NCBI RefSeq assembly: GCF_000711965.1
Contig: NZ_JONS01000005.1
Span: forward strand, 62,001 to 126,000
DNA: 64,000 nucleotides
Origin: Actinomyces israelii DSM 43320
GTDB taxonomy: Bacteria > Actinomycetota > Actinomycetes > Actinomycetales > Actinomycetaceae
Reading direction: 5' to 3'
How positions within the stretch are numbered: the first letter of the stretch is position 1; every line of letters starts with the position of its first letter. Both the position numbers and the translations under genes were made by a program. Of this stretch, positions 9,375 through 17,960 are shown one piece after another. The notes below the pieces were generated by a model that had not been told where the DNA came from, did no database searches, and saw only the letters and a program-made list of their open reading frames with translations.

Positions 9375-9636
9375 CTGAGTCTGGCGCGCGCTCCGAGACC
9401 CGGCGCGGGCGGACGCAGCATCTGTAACCTCGGGACGCCCGCCCGGAGCACGCCGAGGCGTGAACGTGCCTTTGCCGCAGTCGACGTTGGGCGCAATCAG
9501 CGCGACGGACCAGTCCGGACAGGTGTGCGACGTGCGAGGCGGCCCGCACAGGCGCGCAGCAGCGCCTCCGCGCCCCGGAATCAACCAGCGTGCAGACGAC
9601 GACGCCGGACGGTCCGGCCCGGGCCGCAACCGCCTG

Positions 9637-10012
9637 TTATCCACAGGTCGAGTCCACAGGCATGTGCACGAGGTGGTCGAACGTCGTCGTGACGCGGCTA
9701 ACGCTGTGGGTACCCGACGGCCAAGTCCGCCAGTCGAGACGAACGGCATCCGGAGCGGATGACGCCGCGCCCGACATGTCCAATAGACCGTCGGCACCCC
9801 CGTGGTCAAATCGTTGCCAGCACGCGGCAATCCACCCTCCGGCCGGACAGGCGCCGGAGACGGGACCCGCTCCACGACGCGCCAAAACCGTTACACGATC
9901 GTTACCTTCGACGTCTCACGACAGGCTTCCGCGCCTCCGCCGTTCGCCGACGGCAGAGCCGTCCCTGCCGCCGTCATCCACAGCTGTCCACACCCTCGGC
10001 GAGTTTTCCACA
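9637..10012 (+). promoter_or_regulatory. DnaA-box-like cluster
   Basis: One perfect DnaA box TTATCCACA (9637-9645) and three one-mismatch nonamers, TCATCCACA (9973-9981), CTGTCCACA (9984-9992) and TTTTCCACA (10004-10012); weaker sites at 9650-9658 and, inverted, 9705-9713. All four good boxes share one orientation. No dnaA, dnaN or AT-rich unwinding tract is nearby, so this is not presented as oriC; it could be a DnaA-titration or regulatory site. Confidence 0.5.
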
Positions 10013-10173
10013 GGCACGGCCGGTATGTGAGCGCCGCCCGGCCCAGTGGGCGCTGCTCCCCCGGGCGGCGCTGTCCGCCCAGTCGACGCCGCTCACCCGG
10101 CACCCGCCGCATCCTGACGGAGCCAGGGGCCCGGCCAGCGGGCCCCCGACCGCCCGGGCGGCGCCCCAGCCCC

Positions 10174-10872
10174 TCAGGCGCCCACCAGCGAGCTGATGGC
10201 GGACTGGAAGAGCCGCAGGCCGTCCACGCCGGTGCGCGGGCCCGCCGCGGTGTCGGGGCCGAAGCCAGGCTCGACGGCGTGCTCGGGGTGGGGCATGAGG
10301 CCGACCACGTTGCCGCGCTCATTGCGCACGCCGGCAATATCGCGCGCCGACCCGTTGGGGTTCACACCGACGTACCGGAAGACGACACGCCCCTCGCCCT
10401 CGAGCCGGGCGAGCTCGTCGGGAGCGGCGATGAAGCTGCCCTCCCCGTTCTTGAGCGGGACGGTAATCTCCTCGCCGTCGGCGAACAGGCATGTCCACGC
10501 CGTCGTCGTGGACTCGATGCGCAGCCGCTGCTCGCGGCAGATGAACTTCTGGTGGTCGTTGCGGATAAGCGCGCCAGGCAGCAGGTGCGCCTCGGTGAGG
10601 ATCTGGAAGCCGTTGCAGACGCCCAGGACGGGCATGCCCCCGCTCGCGGCGACGACCACCTCGTCCATGACGGGGGCGAAGCGGGCGATGGCGCCGCAGC
10701 GTAGGTAGTCGCCGTAGGAGAACCCGCCGGGGACGACAACGGCGGCCACGCCCTTGATGTCGGCGTCCTTGTGCCACAGTGCCACGGGCTCGGCGCCGGC
10801 CAGGCGCACGGCGCGGGCGGCATCGACGTCGTCGAGGGTGCCGGGGAAGGTGATGACGCCGATACGAGTCAC
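10174..10872 (-). CDS. purQ: FGAM synthase glutaminase subunit PurQ
   Basis: 232 aa class I glutamine amidotransferase that supplies ammonia to PurL. The nucleophile Cys is in [11 protein letters not shown] (about residue 87) and the His/Glu pair in [35 protein letters not shown] opens the fold. The GTG start overlaps the purS stop by 4 nt (GTGA), so purS-purQ form a translationally coupled unit. Length is normal. It is separated from purL by about 3.3 kb, whereas in many Gram-positives these three genes are contiguous. Confidence 0.97.
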   Translation of the reverse strand: MTRIGVITFPGTLDDVDAARAVRLAGAEPVALWHKDADIKGVAAVVVPGGFSYGDYLRCGAIARFAPVMDEVVVAASGGMPVLGVCNGFQILTEAHLLPGALIRNDHQKFICREQRLRIESTTTAWTCLFADGEEITVPLKNGEGSFIAAPDELARLEGEGRVVFRYVGVNPNGSARDIAGVRNERGNVVGLMPHPEHAVEPGFGPDTAAGPRTGVDGLRLFQSAISSLVGA

Positions 10873-11126
10873 TGGGCCTCCTCGTCGGCGGCGACGGAGA
10901 CGACGTCCTCGATGATCGGGTTGGACAGCAGCGTCGAGGCGGCCTCGCGGGCCGCGGCCAGATGCTCCTCGGTGACCGGGCCGTCCACGGTCAGCTCGAA
11001 GCGGCGGCCCTGGCGCACGCCGGTGAACTGGTCGAATCCGAGGCGCGGAAGGCTCCCTACGACCGCCTTGCCCTGGGGGTCAAGAATCTCCGGCTTGGGC
11101 ATGACCTCGACGACGATGCGTCCCAT
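10869..11126 (-). CDS. purS: FGAM synthase small subunit PurS
   Basis: 85 aa. ATG 11126 is chosen because AGGAGG lies just upstream and because [19 protein letters not shown] is the canonical PurS start; a longer frame to 11252 is not needed. The motif DPQGKAV...[17 protein letters not shown] is typical. PurS bridges PurL and PurQ in the FGAM synthase complex. It is the first gene of the purS-purQ pair. Confidence 0.96.
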   Translation of the reverse strand: MGRIVVEVMPKPEILDPQGKAVVGSLPRLGFDQFTGVRQGRRFELTVDGPVTEEHLAAAREAASTLLSNPIIEDVVSVAADEEAQ

Positions 11127-11315
11127 CGGTCCTCCTGGGTACGGGGTGGAGAGTGCAGGTTGGAGAGCGTCGGAAGGAAGAGTACCCGACGCTCCGGCGG
11201 GACGGTCGCGCCACCCCGCCCGCCGAGACCGAATGGCCGCGCGCCGGCGCACGGGCTCCGGCCAGGTGGCGGCCCGATCCGTGCGGCCAGCCGAACCGGG
11301 GATGTCGCCGGGTCC

Positions 11316-12227
11316 TCACACCGCCAGCGGCGCGCCGGTGAGGCGCTCGTAGGCCTCCAGGTAGCGCGCCCGAGTGCGCTCGACGACGACGTCGGGCAGG
11401 GCGGGCGGCTCCCGGTCACCGCAGCGGTCCCATCCGGAGGCGGGCGAGGCGAGCCAGTCGCGCACGTACTGCTTGTCGAAGGAGGGGGTGACGCTGCCGG
11501 GGACCCACTGGTCAGCGGGCCAGAAGCGCGAGGAGTCGGGGGTGAGGACCTCGTCGCCGAGCACGAGCCCGCCGTCCGGGCCGGCGCCGAGCTCGAACTT
11601 GGTGTCGGCCAGGATGATGCCGCGCTCGCGGGCGATGTCGGCGGCGCGCGCGTACAGGGCGAGGGTGGTCGCGCGCAGGGCCGTCGCGTTCTCAAGGCCG
11701 ACCATGTCCGCGACCCGCTCGAAGGTGATGTTCTCGTCGTGGTCGCCGAGCCCGGCCTTCTCGGCGGGGGTGAAGACCGGCTCGGGCAGGCGCGAGGCCT
11801 CCGTGAGGCCCTCCGGCAGGGGGACGCCGCACACGGACCGGGCCCTGCGGTACTCGGCCAGGCCCGAGCCGGTGAGGTAGCCGCGCGCCACGCACTCGAC
11901 GGGGTACATGTCCAGGCGGCGGCACACCATGGCCCGACCGGCGACGACGTCGGGCGCCTCGAGGCTGAGCAGGTGATTGGGGACGACGTCGGCGAGCTGC
12001 TCGAACCACCAGGCGCTCAGGGCGGTCAGCACCCTGCCCTTGTCCGGCACAGGCGTGGTCAGGACATGGTCGTAGGCGCTGATGCGGTCGGAGGCGACGA
12101 CGAGCAGGACGTCCTGCCCGGCCCACGTGGAGCCGGCGGCGGGGGTGTAGACGTCGCGGACCTTGCCGCTGGAGCGGTGAGTCCAGCCGGGCAGGGCGGG
12201 AGCGGCGGGCGGAGTAGGGGCGCTCAT
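11316..12227 (-). CDS. purC: SAICAR synthase PurC
   Basis: 303 aa phosphoribosylaminoimidazole-succinocarboxamide synthase, converting CAIR, aspartate and ATP to SAICAR. Recognised by GKVRDVY near the N-terminus, [28 protein letters not shown] and [11 protein letters not shown], all standard PurC motifs. Length agrees with the long actinobacterial form. ATG 12227 has a CAGGAT hexamer 6 nt upstream and no clear ribosome binding site, which fits a leaderless message. It ends about 190 bp before purS. Confidence 0.97.
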   Translation of the reverse strand: MSAPTPPAAPALPGWTHRSSGKVRDVYTPAAGSTWAGQDVLLVVASDRISAYDHVLTTPVPDKGRVLTALSAWWFEQLADVVPNHLLSLEAPDVVAGRAMVCRRLDMYPVECVARGYLTGSGLAEYRRARSVCGVPLPEGLTEASRLPEPVFTPAEKAGLGDHDENITFERVADMVGLENATALRATTLALYARAADIARERGIILADTKFELGAGPDGGLVLGDEVLTPDSSRFWPADQWVPGSVTPSFDKQYVRDWLASPASGWDRCGDREPPALPDVVVERTRARYLEAYERLTGAPLAV

Positions 12228-12296
12228 GGGCCCATCCTGCCACCGGGGCCGCCGGCGGCCCGCCTCAGCGCTGCGGTCCAGTGCGGGCCGGTGGTG

Positions 12297-12368
12297 CTTA
12301 CTACGCTCCTTTGTCCCTTACTGTACGGGGAAAAGGAGCGTAGTAAGGAACAAAGGAGCGTAGTAAGC
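12297..12368. repeat. CTTACTACGCTCCTTT palindromic element, copy 1
   Basis: About 70 bp. The arm CTTACTACGCTCCTTT (12298-12313) faces two successive reverse complements of itself, so either can pair with it. Nearly identical to 54645-54716. It lies at the end of the small frame 12301-12594 and upstream of purC, and may act as a terminator, although it has no T-tract. Confidence 0.85.
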
Positions 12369-12594
12369 GTCGGGGTCGCTCGTCGTCGAAAAAGCTGGGG
12401 CCGTAGTGCGTCGCCTCCAGCCTCTCCACCGACTCGGTTCTCAAGGTGACATTGGCAACGAAGTCCGGATCCCTGTTGTCCTCTTCCACCAGGCACTGGA
12501 CCGCGCTCACGGTCATGGGCCCGTCCCCGGCGTCCCGTACTGTCTGGACCAGATTGCGCCCGCCCCAGGCTCCGATCCCCAGGCTCATCACCAC
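12301..12594 (-). pseudogene. Small membrane-protein gene, probably frameshifted
   Basis: A 97-codon frame whose stop and last 20 or so codons lie inside the palindromic element, so the true C-terminus is lost or replaced. Its body (MTVSAVQCLVEE...) matches the layout of the two neighbours upstream: a helix, then a V-x-x-QC/HC segment and a short extracytoplasmic domain. A second frame from ATG 12716 (MRTIVVDLIRVAIGLVGVV) supplies a plausible N-terminus, but the two are out of phase by one base near 12600. I read this as a decayed third member of the family at 12830 and 13560. Confidence 0.45.
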
Positions 12595-12829
12595 CAGAAG
12601 AAGGCCCTTTGTGCGTGAGACGATGGGAGCGGCCCCATCACCTCGGAGACCGAGCCTCCCACGACTCCCACCAAGCCGATCGCGACCCTTATCAGGTCAA
12701 CGACAATCGTTCTCATGACCCCGATTACGCCGGTTCCAACGCCCTCGCCTGCGTCTTCTGCTTCTCGTCATGCGGGCGTCCGGCGCACGACACTGCCATC
12801 CACTTGTCCACGATACCGCGCGGCCCGGC

Positions 12830-13498
12830 TCAGGCGGGCACGATCCCGGCGATGATGTCCGTCTGCCTCCACAGGCGGACCTCCACGGGACCGCCCCCGC
12901 GGCACGCCCGCCGGACGCCCGGGTCCACCGGCCCGTCGCCCAGGTGCACGTAGTCGGCCCGCCCGTCCGCATCCACCAGCGCAAGGCGGTCATCGGGTAC
13001 CGACACGCCGTCCGGCTCCCGGCCCCAGTCCCACGGCCCGTAGCAGTGTTCCACGTGAAACGTCTCAGGGCCCTCCAGAAGATCCCCGCCGATCCTGCCC
13101 ACGGTGAGAGCAGCGATCGGCACGCCGACCACGAGAAGAACAGCACCCAGGCCGGTGGACACGACCTGGGCCGCCCTGACCCGCAGGGCGCAGCCCTCCC
13201 GACAGCGCTCCACACGATCGGCCCGCTCCTTGCCGAGACCCGCACCGATGGCATCGAGCTCGCCGGAGCGCGTACGGGACAAACGGCGCTCCAGGGCCTC
13301 CACGCCCACGAGGAGGGTCACGGAGAACAGGAGCAGGCCCGCCGGGAGCAGCGCCGGCCGCAGCATGCCGAAGGGCCTGGTGCCCGGCAGGGCCCTGGGG
13401 ACGAGGAGGCAGATCAGGCAGCCCGCGAAGGTCACGCCCGCCACGACCGCCGGCGGCACGGGCCGGTCGCCGGCCCTGAACAGGCGGGGCGTTCTCAC
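12830..13498 (-). CDS. Three-helix membrane protein of unknown function
   Basis: 222 aa from GTG 13498 (CAGGAT 6 nt upstream). Hydrophobic segments lie at about residues 16-36, 50-70 and 110-135. A soluble C-terminal domain of about 85 residues then begins ETFHVEHCYG and contains VPDDRLALVDADGRADYVHLGDG. The same plan (three helices, then a V-x-x-xC segment) is seen in the 13560-14162 product, so these are paralogues in tandem. No known family recognised. Probably cotranscribed with purD and its neighbour. Confidence 0.72.
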   Translation of the reverse strand: MRTPRLFRAGDRPVPPAVVAGVTFAGCLICLLVPRALPGTRPFGMLRPALLPAGLLLFSVTLLVGVEALERRLSRTRSGELDAIGAGLGKERADRVERCREGCALRVRAAQVVSTGLGAVLLVVGVPIAALTVGRIGGDLLEGPETFHVEHCYGPWDWGREPDGVSVPDDRLALVDADGRADYVHLGDGPVDPGVRRACRGGGPVEVRLWRQTDIIAGIVPA

Positions 13499-13559
13499 AC
13501 GCTCATCCTGCCATTCGGTCGCGTTCCGTGCCCCCGCCCGACGGCGCGGCAGGCTCGGC

Positions 13560-14162
13560 TCAGCCCTCGCGGATCTCCAGGACGGGGCCCTTGGGCGGGT
13601 GCCAGCGCATGGTGAAGGGCTCGCGCGCGGCGCACAGCCGCCGGAGCCGGTCGTCCACGTCGCTGCCGATGCTCCCGGAGACGTCGACGTCCAGCCGCTC
13701 CCCCGTCCCGGTGACCAGCTGCGCCTTCTGGCCGCTGCGCGGCCCGCGGCTGGACAGGCCCAGGCACTGGGCGACGTCGACCTCCTGCGGCCCGGCGACC
13801 AGGGACCGGACGGTGAGGCCCAGGATCATGACGGCGCTGGCGCCGAAGACCACGGCGATGACCGCGACGACGGCCGTCGCCGCCCGCACCCCACGACGTC
13901 GGAGCGCGGGGTTCGCGGCCCGACGGCGCCACCCGAGCCGGAGCGCCCCGCTGAACAGGGCGCACCAGAAGACGCACACCAGGACGAAGGCGGCCCGCTG
14001 CACCCACCACCAGCCCCCGTTGACCGGGGCGACGACGGCGGTGACGAGGATCGCGAGAACCGCGAGCGGCCCGCCGATCACGCAGGCCCACTGTCGCGGG
14101 GTCGGACGCGGCCGGTCGGCGCCGGGCCTTCCCAGCCGCCCCCCGGGGCCCGACCGGGTCAC
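13560..14162 (-). CDS. Three-helix membrane protein of unknown function, paralogue
   Basis: 200 aa from GTG 14162, which begins only a few bases after the purD stop, implying cotranscription. Residues 1-25 are Arg/Pro-rich and cytoplasmic-looking; helices at about 26-46, 55-76 and 95-116 follow, then EVDVAQCLGLSS and a short domain ending PPKGPVLEIREG. Paralogue of 12830-13498. Function unknown; linkage to purD is positional. Confidence 0.72.
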   Translation of the reverse strand: MTRSGPGGRLGRPGADRPRPTPRQWACVIGGPLAVLAILVTAVVAPVNGGWWWVQRAAFVLVCVFWCALFSGALRLGWRRRAANPALRRRGVRAATAVVAVIAVVFGASAVMILGLTVRSLVAGPQEVDVAQCLGLSSRGPRSGQKAQLVTGTGERLDVDVSGSIGSDVDDRLRRLCAAREPFTMRWHPPKGPVLEIREG

Positions 14163-14165
14163 GGC

Positions 14166-15428
14166 TCAGCGTCCGGCGGCGATGTCGGTGCGGTACTGGC
14201 CGCCGTCGAGGTGAATGCGCGACAGGCCCTCGTAGGCGAGCTCCCGGGCGGCGGCGACCGTGTCCCCCACCGCCACCACGGACAGCACCCGCCCGCCGGA
14301 GGCGATCAGCCGGCCGTCGTCGTCGAGCCCGGTGCCGGCGTGCAGGACATGGACGCCGGGGAGGGCCTCGGCCTCCTCAATACCGGTCACGAGGCCACCG
14401 GCGACCGGGGCGCCGGGGTAGCCGGGGGCGGCCAGGACCACATCGACCGCGGCCTGGTCGGACCAGGTCGGCGCGGGCGCCTCGGCGAGGCGGCCGGTCG
14501 CGGCGCTGTGGAGCAGCTCGGGCAGGGAGGAGGTCAGGCGGGCCAGGACCGCCTGGGTCTCGGGGTCGCCGAAGCGCACATTGAACTCGACCACGCGCAG
14601 ACCGTCGCCGGTCAGCGCCAGCCCGCAGTAGAGCAGGCCGATGAAGGCGGTGCCGCGCCGGGCCATCTCGTCGACGACGGGCTGGGCGATCTCGCGTACC
14701 ACCCGCTCGGACAGGTCCTCGGGGGCCCAGGTCAGCGGCGAGTACGCGCCCATGCCGCCGGTGTTGGGGCCGGCGTCGCCGTCGGCCAGGCGCTTGAAGT
14801 CCTGGGCGGGCGCCAGCGGGCGGACGGTGGCGCCGTCGCACACGCAGAACACGGAGGCCTCCGGGCCGTCGAGGTAGTCCTCGACGAGGACGGTGCCGTG
14901 CTCCTCGGGCCTCTTGGCCAGGCAGGCCAGGCCGTGGTCCATGGCGGCGGCGCGGTCGGAGGTGACGACGACGCCCTTGCCGGCGGCCAGGCCGTCCTCC
15001 TTGACCACGTGCGGCGCGCCGAAGCGGTCCAGCGCGGCGGTGAGCTCGGCCTCGGTGGTGCACACGGCGGCCTCGGCGGTGGGCACGCCCGCGGCGGCCA
15101 TGACCTCCTTGGCGAAGGCCTTGGAGCCCTCCAGGCGGGCCGCCCCGACGCCGGGGCCGAACACGGGGATGCCGGCGTCGCGCACGGCGTCGGCGACCCC
15201 CGCCACGAGCGGGGCCTCCGGACCCACGACGACGAGGTCGGCGCTCATCTGGGTGGCGAGCTCGACGACCTCCGTCGGGCTGGCGGGGTCGATGGCGAGG
15301 TTGGTGGCCACCGCGGCGGTCCCCGGATTGCCCGGGGCGACGACGAGCTCACTGGTGGCCGGGTCTGAGGCGAGGCAACGGGCCAGGGCGTGCTCTCGCG
15401 CGCCGGAGCCAAGAAACAGGATCTTCAC
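14166..15428 (-). CDS. purD: Phosphoribosylamine-glycine ligase PurD
   Basis: 420 aa GAR synthetase, joining phosphoribosylamine and glycine with ATP. MKILFLGSGAREHALA opens the N-domain; ATP-grasp features include KEDGLAAGKGVVV and GGMGAYSP, with VVEFNVRFGDPETQ near the metal site. The GTG start has TAACCT exactly 6 nt upstream; the GGAGG in between is too close to be a normal ribosome binding site, so the message is probably leaderless. First gene of an apparent operon with the two membrane proteins downstream. Confidence 0.97.
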   Translation of the reverse strand: MKILFLGSGAREHALARCLASDPATSELVVAPGNPGTAAVATNLAIDPASPTEVVELATQMSADLVVVGPEAPLVAGVADAVRDAGIPVFGPGVGAARLEGSKAFAKEVMAAAGVPTAEAAVCTTEAELTAALDRFGAPHVVKEDGLAAGKGVVVTSDRAAAMDHGLACLAKRPEEHGTVLVEDYLDGPEASVFCVCDGATVRPLAPAQDFKRLADGDAGPNTGGMGAYSPLTWAPEDLSERVVREIAQPVVDEMARRGTAFIGLLYCGLALTGDGLRVVEFNVRFGDPETQAVLARLTSSLPELLHSAATGRLAEAPAPTWSDQAAVDVVLAAPGYPGAPVAGGLVTGIEEAEALPGVHVLHAGTGLDDDGRLIASGGRVLSVVAVGDTVAAARELAYEGLSRIHLDGGQYRTDIAAGR

Positions 15429-15592
15429 GCCTCCAGGTTAGCGGCCGGGCCGCCCACGGTCGCGTCCTTCGACCGGTATCACAGCAGCATCACAGAATGT
15501 TCGTGTTCAATCGGTCGTTCCCTGCCCTGCCCCCCGCGGCCTCGCCTTCCTCTCGCATCTCCCGCGCATCCGCCTTCCTCGCAGCCGACTTT

Positions 15593-15630
15593 CGTCGAAA
15601 TCGGTCGAGTTCCGCGCCGAGATCGGTTCG
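15593..15630 (+). repeat. GATCGG 22-bp repeat, two units
   Basis: GAAATCGGT...TTCCGCGCC followed by GAGATCGGTTCG. It lies 85 bp left of the 118-bp inverted-repeat element. Confidence 0.8.
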
Positions 15631-15715
15631 CTCCGGCCCGAGAGCATCAGAAGCGACTGCCCTTGCCACCACACGCCCTAACACCCGCATCCGCTGGCAA
15701 ATCACTCCCGTCCTT

Positions 15716-15833
15716 GTCCGTCAGAATGACATTGGAATCGGACGACGTCGTGCCCCGCTGTACAATCCGCAGAATTCCAACGCTCGCCCCACCGCCGCGC
15801 CCGCCCGGTGCGGCCAATGTCATTCTGACGGAC
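15716..15833. repeat. 118-bp inverted-repeat element, arm GTCCGTCAG type, copy 1
   Basis: Perfect 20-bp arms (GTCCGTCAGAATGACATTGG, 15716-15735, and its complement 15814-15833) enclose exactly 78 bp. Similarity to copy 2 (16878-16995) continues a short way outside both arms. The loop read on the minus strand carries AATTCTGCGGATT. Confidence 0.9.
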
Positions 15834-15885
15834 ATCCAGGACGGCAGAGCGAACCGGCCCCACGCCGTCGTGCCCCATACCGATC

Positions 15886-16746
15886 TCATGCCGGCCGGGG
15901 CCCGCCCGTCTCCGGGCGAGCCGCAACGATCCTGCGGACCTCCGTGACGATCTTGCCCGAACGCACGTCGTTCGAGGTAAAGCGGACGACGGCATAGCCC
16001 CGTCGGACGAGCTCGCGGTCCCGTCGCCGATCTTGGTCGAAGGTCCACGGATCAGAATGGAAGGTGAACCCATCCAGCTCGACAACCAGCCAGCCGTCCA
16101 CCACCAGATCGACCTCTCCGACTCCAGCGATGACGACACCGTCGGCCACATCCAGACCAGCTGCCCGCAGCTGGATGCGAGCCAGTGTCTCCAGCGGGCT
16201 GCGGGCCCGACCACTGGCCCGCCCCAGCCGAAGGCGACCCCGAGCCCGTCGCGGCCCTCGCAGATGCGCAAGCACCTGTGCCCTCGTCGTACCGCGGTGC
16301 AAGGCGGCGTCTGCGACCACGAGCGAGGTCCGCTCATCGCCGCAGCACAGCAGGTCGGCCACACAGTGCTCCACAGAAACGACCGGGAAAGCGGTCGGCG
16401 GAAGAATAGAACGCCCCCGAACCTCATGAACACGCTCGCCACCAACCGAAGGAATCTTACTGCCCTGGGGAGCCAGCACGTGAATCTCCCGCGGAGCGCC
16501 GAGCAGCGGCAGGCCGTAGTAGGCAGCGGCGTGCTCACAGGTGATGAGACCGCGGTGGATGCGGGCCACCAGCACACGTCGGTCGGCATTGGGGACGGCG
16601 ACAACGCCGTGGGGGTGGAGCCGGAGGCGGCCCGATTCAACGAGCCGCTCAAGGTACCTGCGCTCATTTCGAGTCAGGTGCAGATCAGCCCGGCGCACGG
16701 CGCCCCGGGCCGCGCCGACACGGGAGAGCAAGACGTCGTCGTCCAT
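15886..16746 (-). CDS. DUF559 (Vsr-like nuclease fold) protein with AbiEi-like N-terminus
   Basis: 286 aa. The C-terminal third is a DUF559 domain of the restriction-endonuclease-like fold: GEVDLVVDGWLVVELDGFTFHS, with D and E-x-D positioned as catalytic residues, then RDRELVRRGYAVVRFTSNDV. The N-terminal part (ERRYLERLVESGRLRLHPHGVVAVP, then LITCEHAAAYYGLPLL) resembles the winged-helix of AbiEi-type antitoxins. Such solitary fusions are common in actinobacteria and their role is unsettled. The gene is flanked on both sides by copies of the 118-bp element in direct orientation, and a perfect DnaA box lies at 16798-16806 just upstream. Confidence 0.85.
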   Translation of the reverse strand: MDDDVLLSRVGAARGAVRRADLHLTRNERRYLERLVESGRLRLHPHGVVAVPNADRRVLVARIHRGLITCEHAAAYYGLPLLGAPREIHVLAPQGSKIPSVGGERVHEVRGRSILPPTAFPVVSVEHCVADLLCCGDERTSLVVADAALHRGTTRAQVLAHLRGPRRARGRLRLGRASGRARSPLETLARIQLRAAGLDVADGVVIAGVGEVDLVVDGWLVVELDGFTFHSDPWTFDQDRRRDRELVRRGYAVVRFTSNDVRSGKIVTEVRRIVAARPETGGPRPA

Positions 16747-16877
16747 GGAACGATTGTCGGCCGCGTGCGGGAAGCGGCGCCAGGGAGGAGCGCGCCTGTG
16801 GATAACTCTCCGCAGCCCTTGGCGCTCCCATACGGATGGATTCTGGCGACCTCAGCGGGTCATGTGCTCCCGTCCGT

Positions 16878-16995
16878 GTCCGTCAGAATGACATTGGAGC
16901 CGGAAGGAGCAGCTCCCCGCCACACGATCCGCAGGATTCCAACGCTCGCCCCGCCGCCGCGTCCGCCCGGTGCGGCCAATGTCATCGTGACGGAC
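16878..16995. repeat. 118-bp inverted-repeat element, arm GTCCGTCAG type, copy 2
   Basis: Arms 16878-16897 and 16976-16995 match except for two adjacent bases; loop again 78 bp. The right half of the loop is almost identical to copy 1 (ATCCGCAGGATTCCAACGCT). Same orientation as copy 1, so the two form direct repeats around the DUF559 gene. Confidence 0.9.
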
Positions 16996-17047
16996 ATCCA
17001 GGACGGCGGCGCGGGCAGGGGAAGGCCAGGGGGTCGGCAAAGTTGGT

Positions 17048-17724
17048 TTAGGTGGGTGGTTGGGTGAGCAGTCTGATGGCTTGTCCGGGGTGTCTTGCCG
17101 GGGATCTGGTGGTGGCGATGGGCTGGCGGGGCCGTGGGTCAGGCGAATGAGGCTGGTGGCGGCGCTCCTCAGGGTGGCCATGACTTGTGGGCCGCCTGCG
17201 GTGCGCGGCTGGTGGCGGTCCTCGTCGAGGGTGGCGTCTTGGATCCGGCGGAGGCGGTTCTCTGTTCCCCGGTGCCCCTGGACCCAGGTCAGCCACCGCC
17301 CGGGGGTGGGCCTGGTCAGCAGGTAGGGAGCAGGTCAGGTAGACCACCTCGACAGTGGTCTTCCTGGCGCTGCCCGAGCCGTTGCCGCCCTTGCTCCTTG
17401 GGTCCTTGATCGTCCTGGTGCGCCCGACCTGGAGGACCTGGGCGGCTGCGGGGAAGTCGGTCCAGGCCGCGGTGGCGGCCTGGGTGCGCATGGCGTCGGC
17501 GGTGATCACGGCCCCGTCCAGGCCAGGGGCTCGACCGGCTCGGGCAGGGCGGGGATCTCGTTGGACCTGTCCGCCACCTTGCGCTGGGTCAGGACCGTTC
17601 CGGTGGCGTGGTCCAGGGCCGCCAGCAGGTGCGGGGCGGCCTGGTCGCCGCTACGGGCGCCGCGCACGGTCCTGCCGTCCACCGCGATGAGCCTGCGTCC
17701 CTGGACTGCCAGGGGCAGCCTCAA
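17048..17724 (-). pseudogene. ISAs1-type transposase, truncated and frameshifted
   Basis: Fragments of one DDE transposase lie in three frames: RLIAVDGRTVRGARSGDQ...PHLLAALDHATGTVL...NEIPALPEP (17506-17724), then ITADAMRTQ...TTVEVVYLTCSLP, then PQVMATLRSAATSLIRLTHG, and finally PIATTRSPARHPGQAIRLL ending at 17048. These follow the ISAs1 family order. The N-terminal portion is missing and at least two frameshifts are present, so it is dead. No terminal inverted repeats were identified. It separates the DUF559 gene from the M16-like gene. Confidence 0.8.
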
Positions 17725-17960
17725 CGCCCTCCACCGTCACCAAGAACCACGCCGCACCCGCGCAAGCACACCGAAACCCCCACACCCCCAGAAACTCCGC
17801 CGACCCCCTGCGGGGAAGGCCCGGGCCGGACGCACGACGGCGCCTGGGTGCCCGAGCTGCCCGGGGGCTCCTCGAGCCCGATGGGTCCGACGCCGCCCCC
17901 GACGGTTTCCGCCCGGTCGCTCCCCGCAGGCACGGGGAGATCGTAGGGAATCGGCTAGGC

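Larger units (their letters stand above)
9280..10173. other. Long intergenic region with DnaA boxes
   Basis: About 890 bp between the convergent ends of the glycosyltransferase and purQ. It holds a GAGATCGGT repeat pair (9341-9374), a lone half-site resembling the 30307-30373 palindrome (9459-9473), and a set of DnaA-box-like nonamers, listed separately. Open frames here are short and unsupported. Confidence 0.6.
15429..15885. other. Intergenic region with two repeat elements
   Basis: No gene. Contains a GATCGG repeat pair at 15593-15630 and the first 118-bp inverted-repeat element at 15716-15833. Confidence 0.7.

Noticed and set aside
9372-9885. Open frames of 82 to 167 codons in the gap before purQ
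   Set aside because: No recognisable domains, no start signals, and they overlap repeats and DnaA boxes.
9637-10012. Chromosomal origin of replication
   Set aside because: DnaA boxes are present but dnaA, dnaN, recF, rpmH and an AT-rich unwinding region are all absent.
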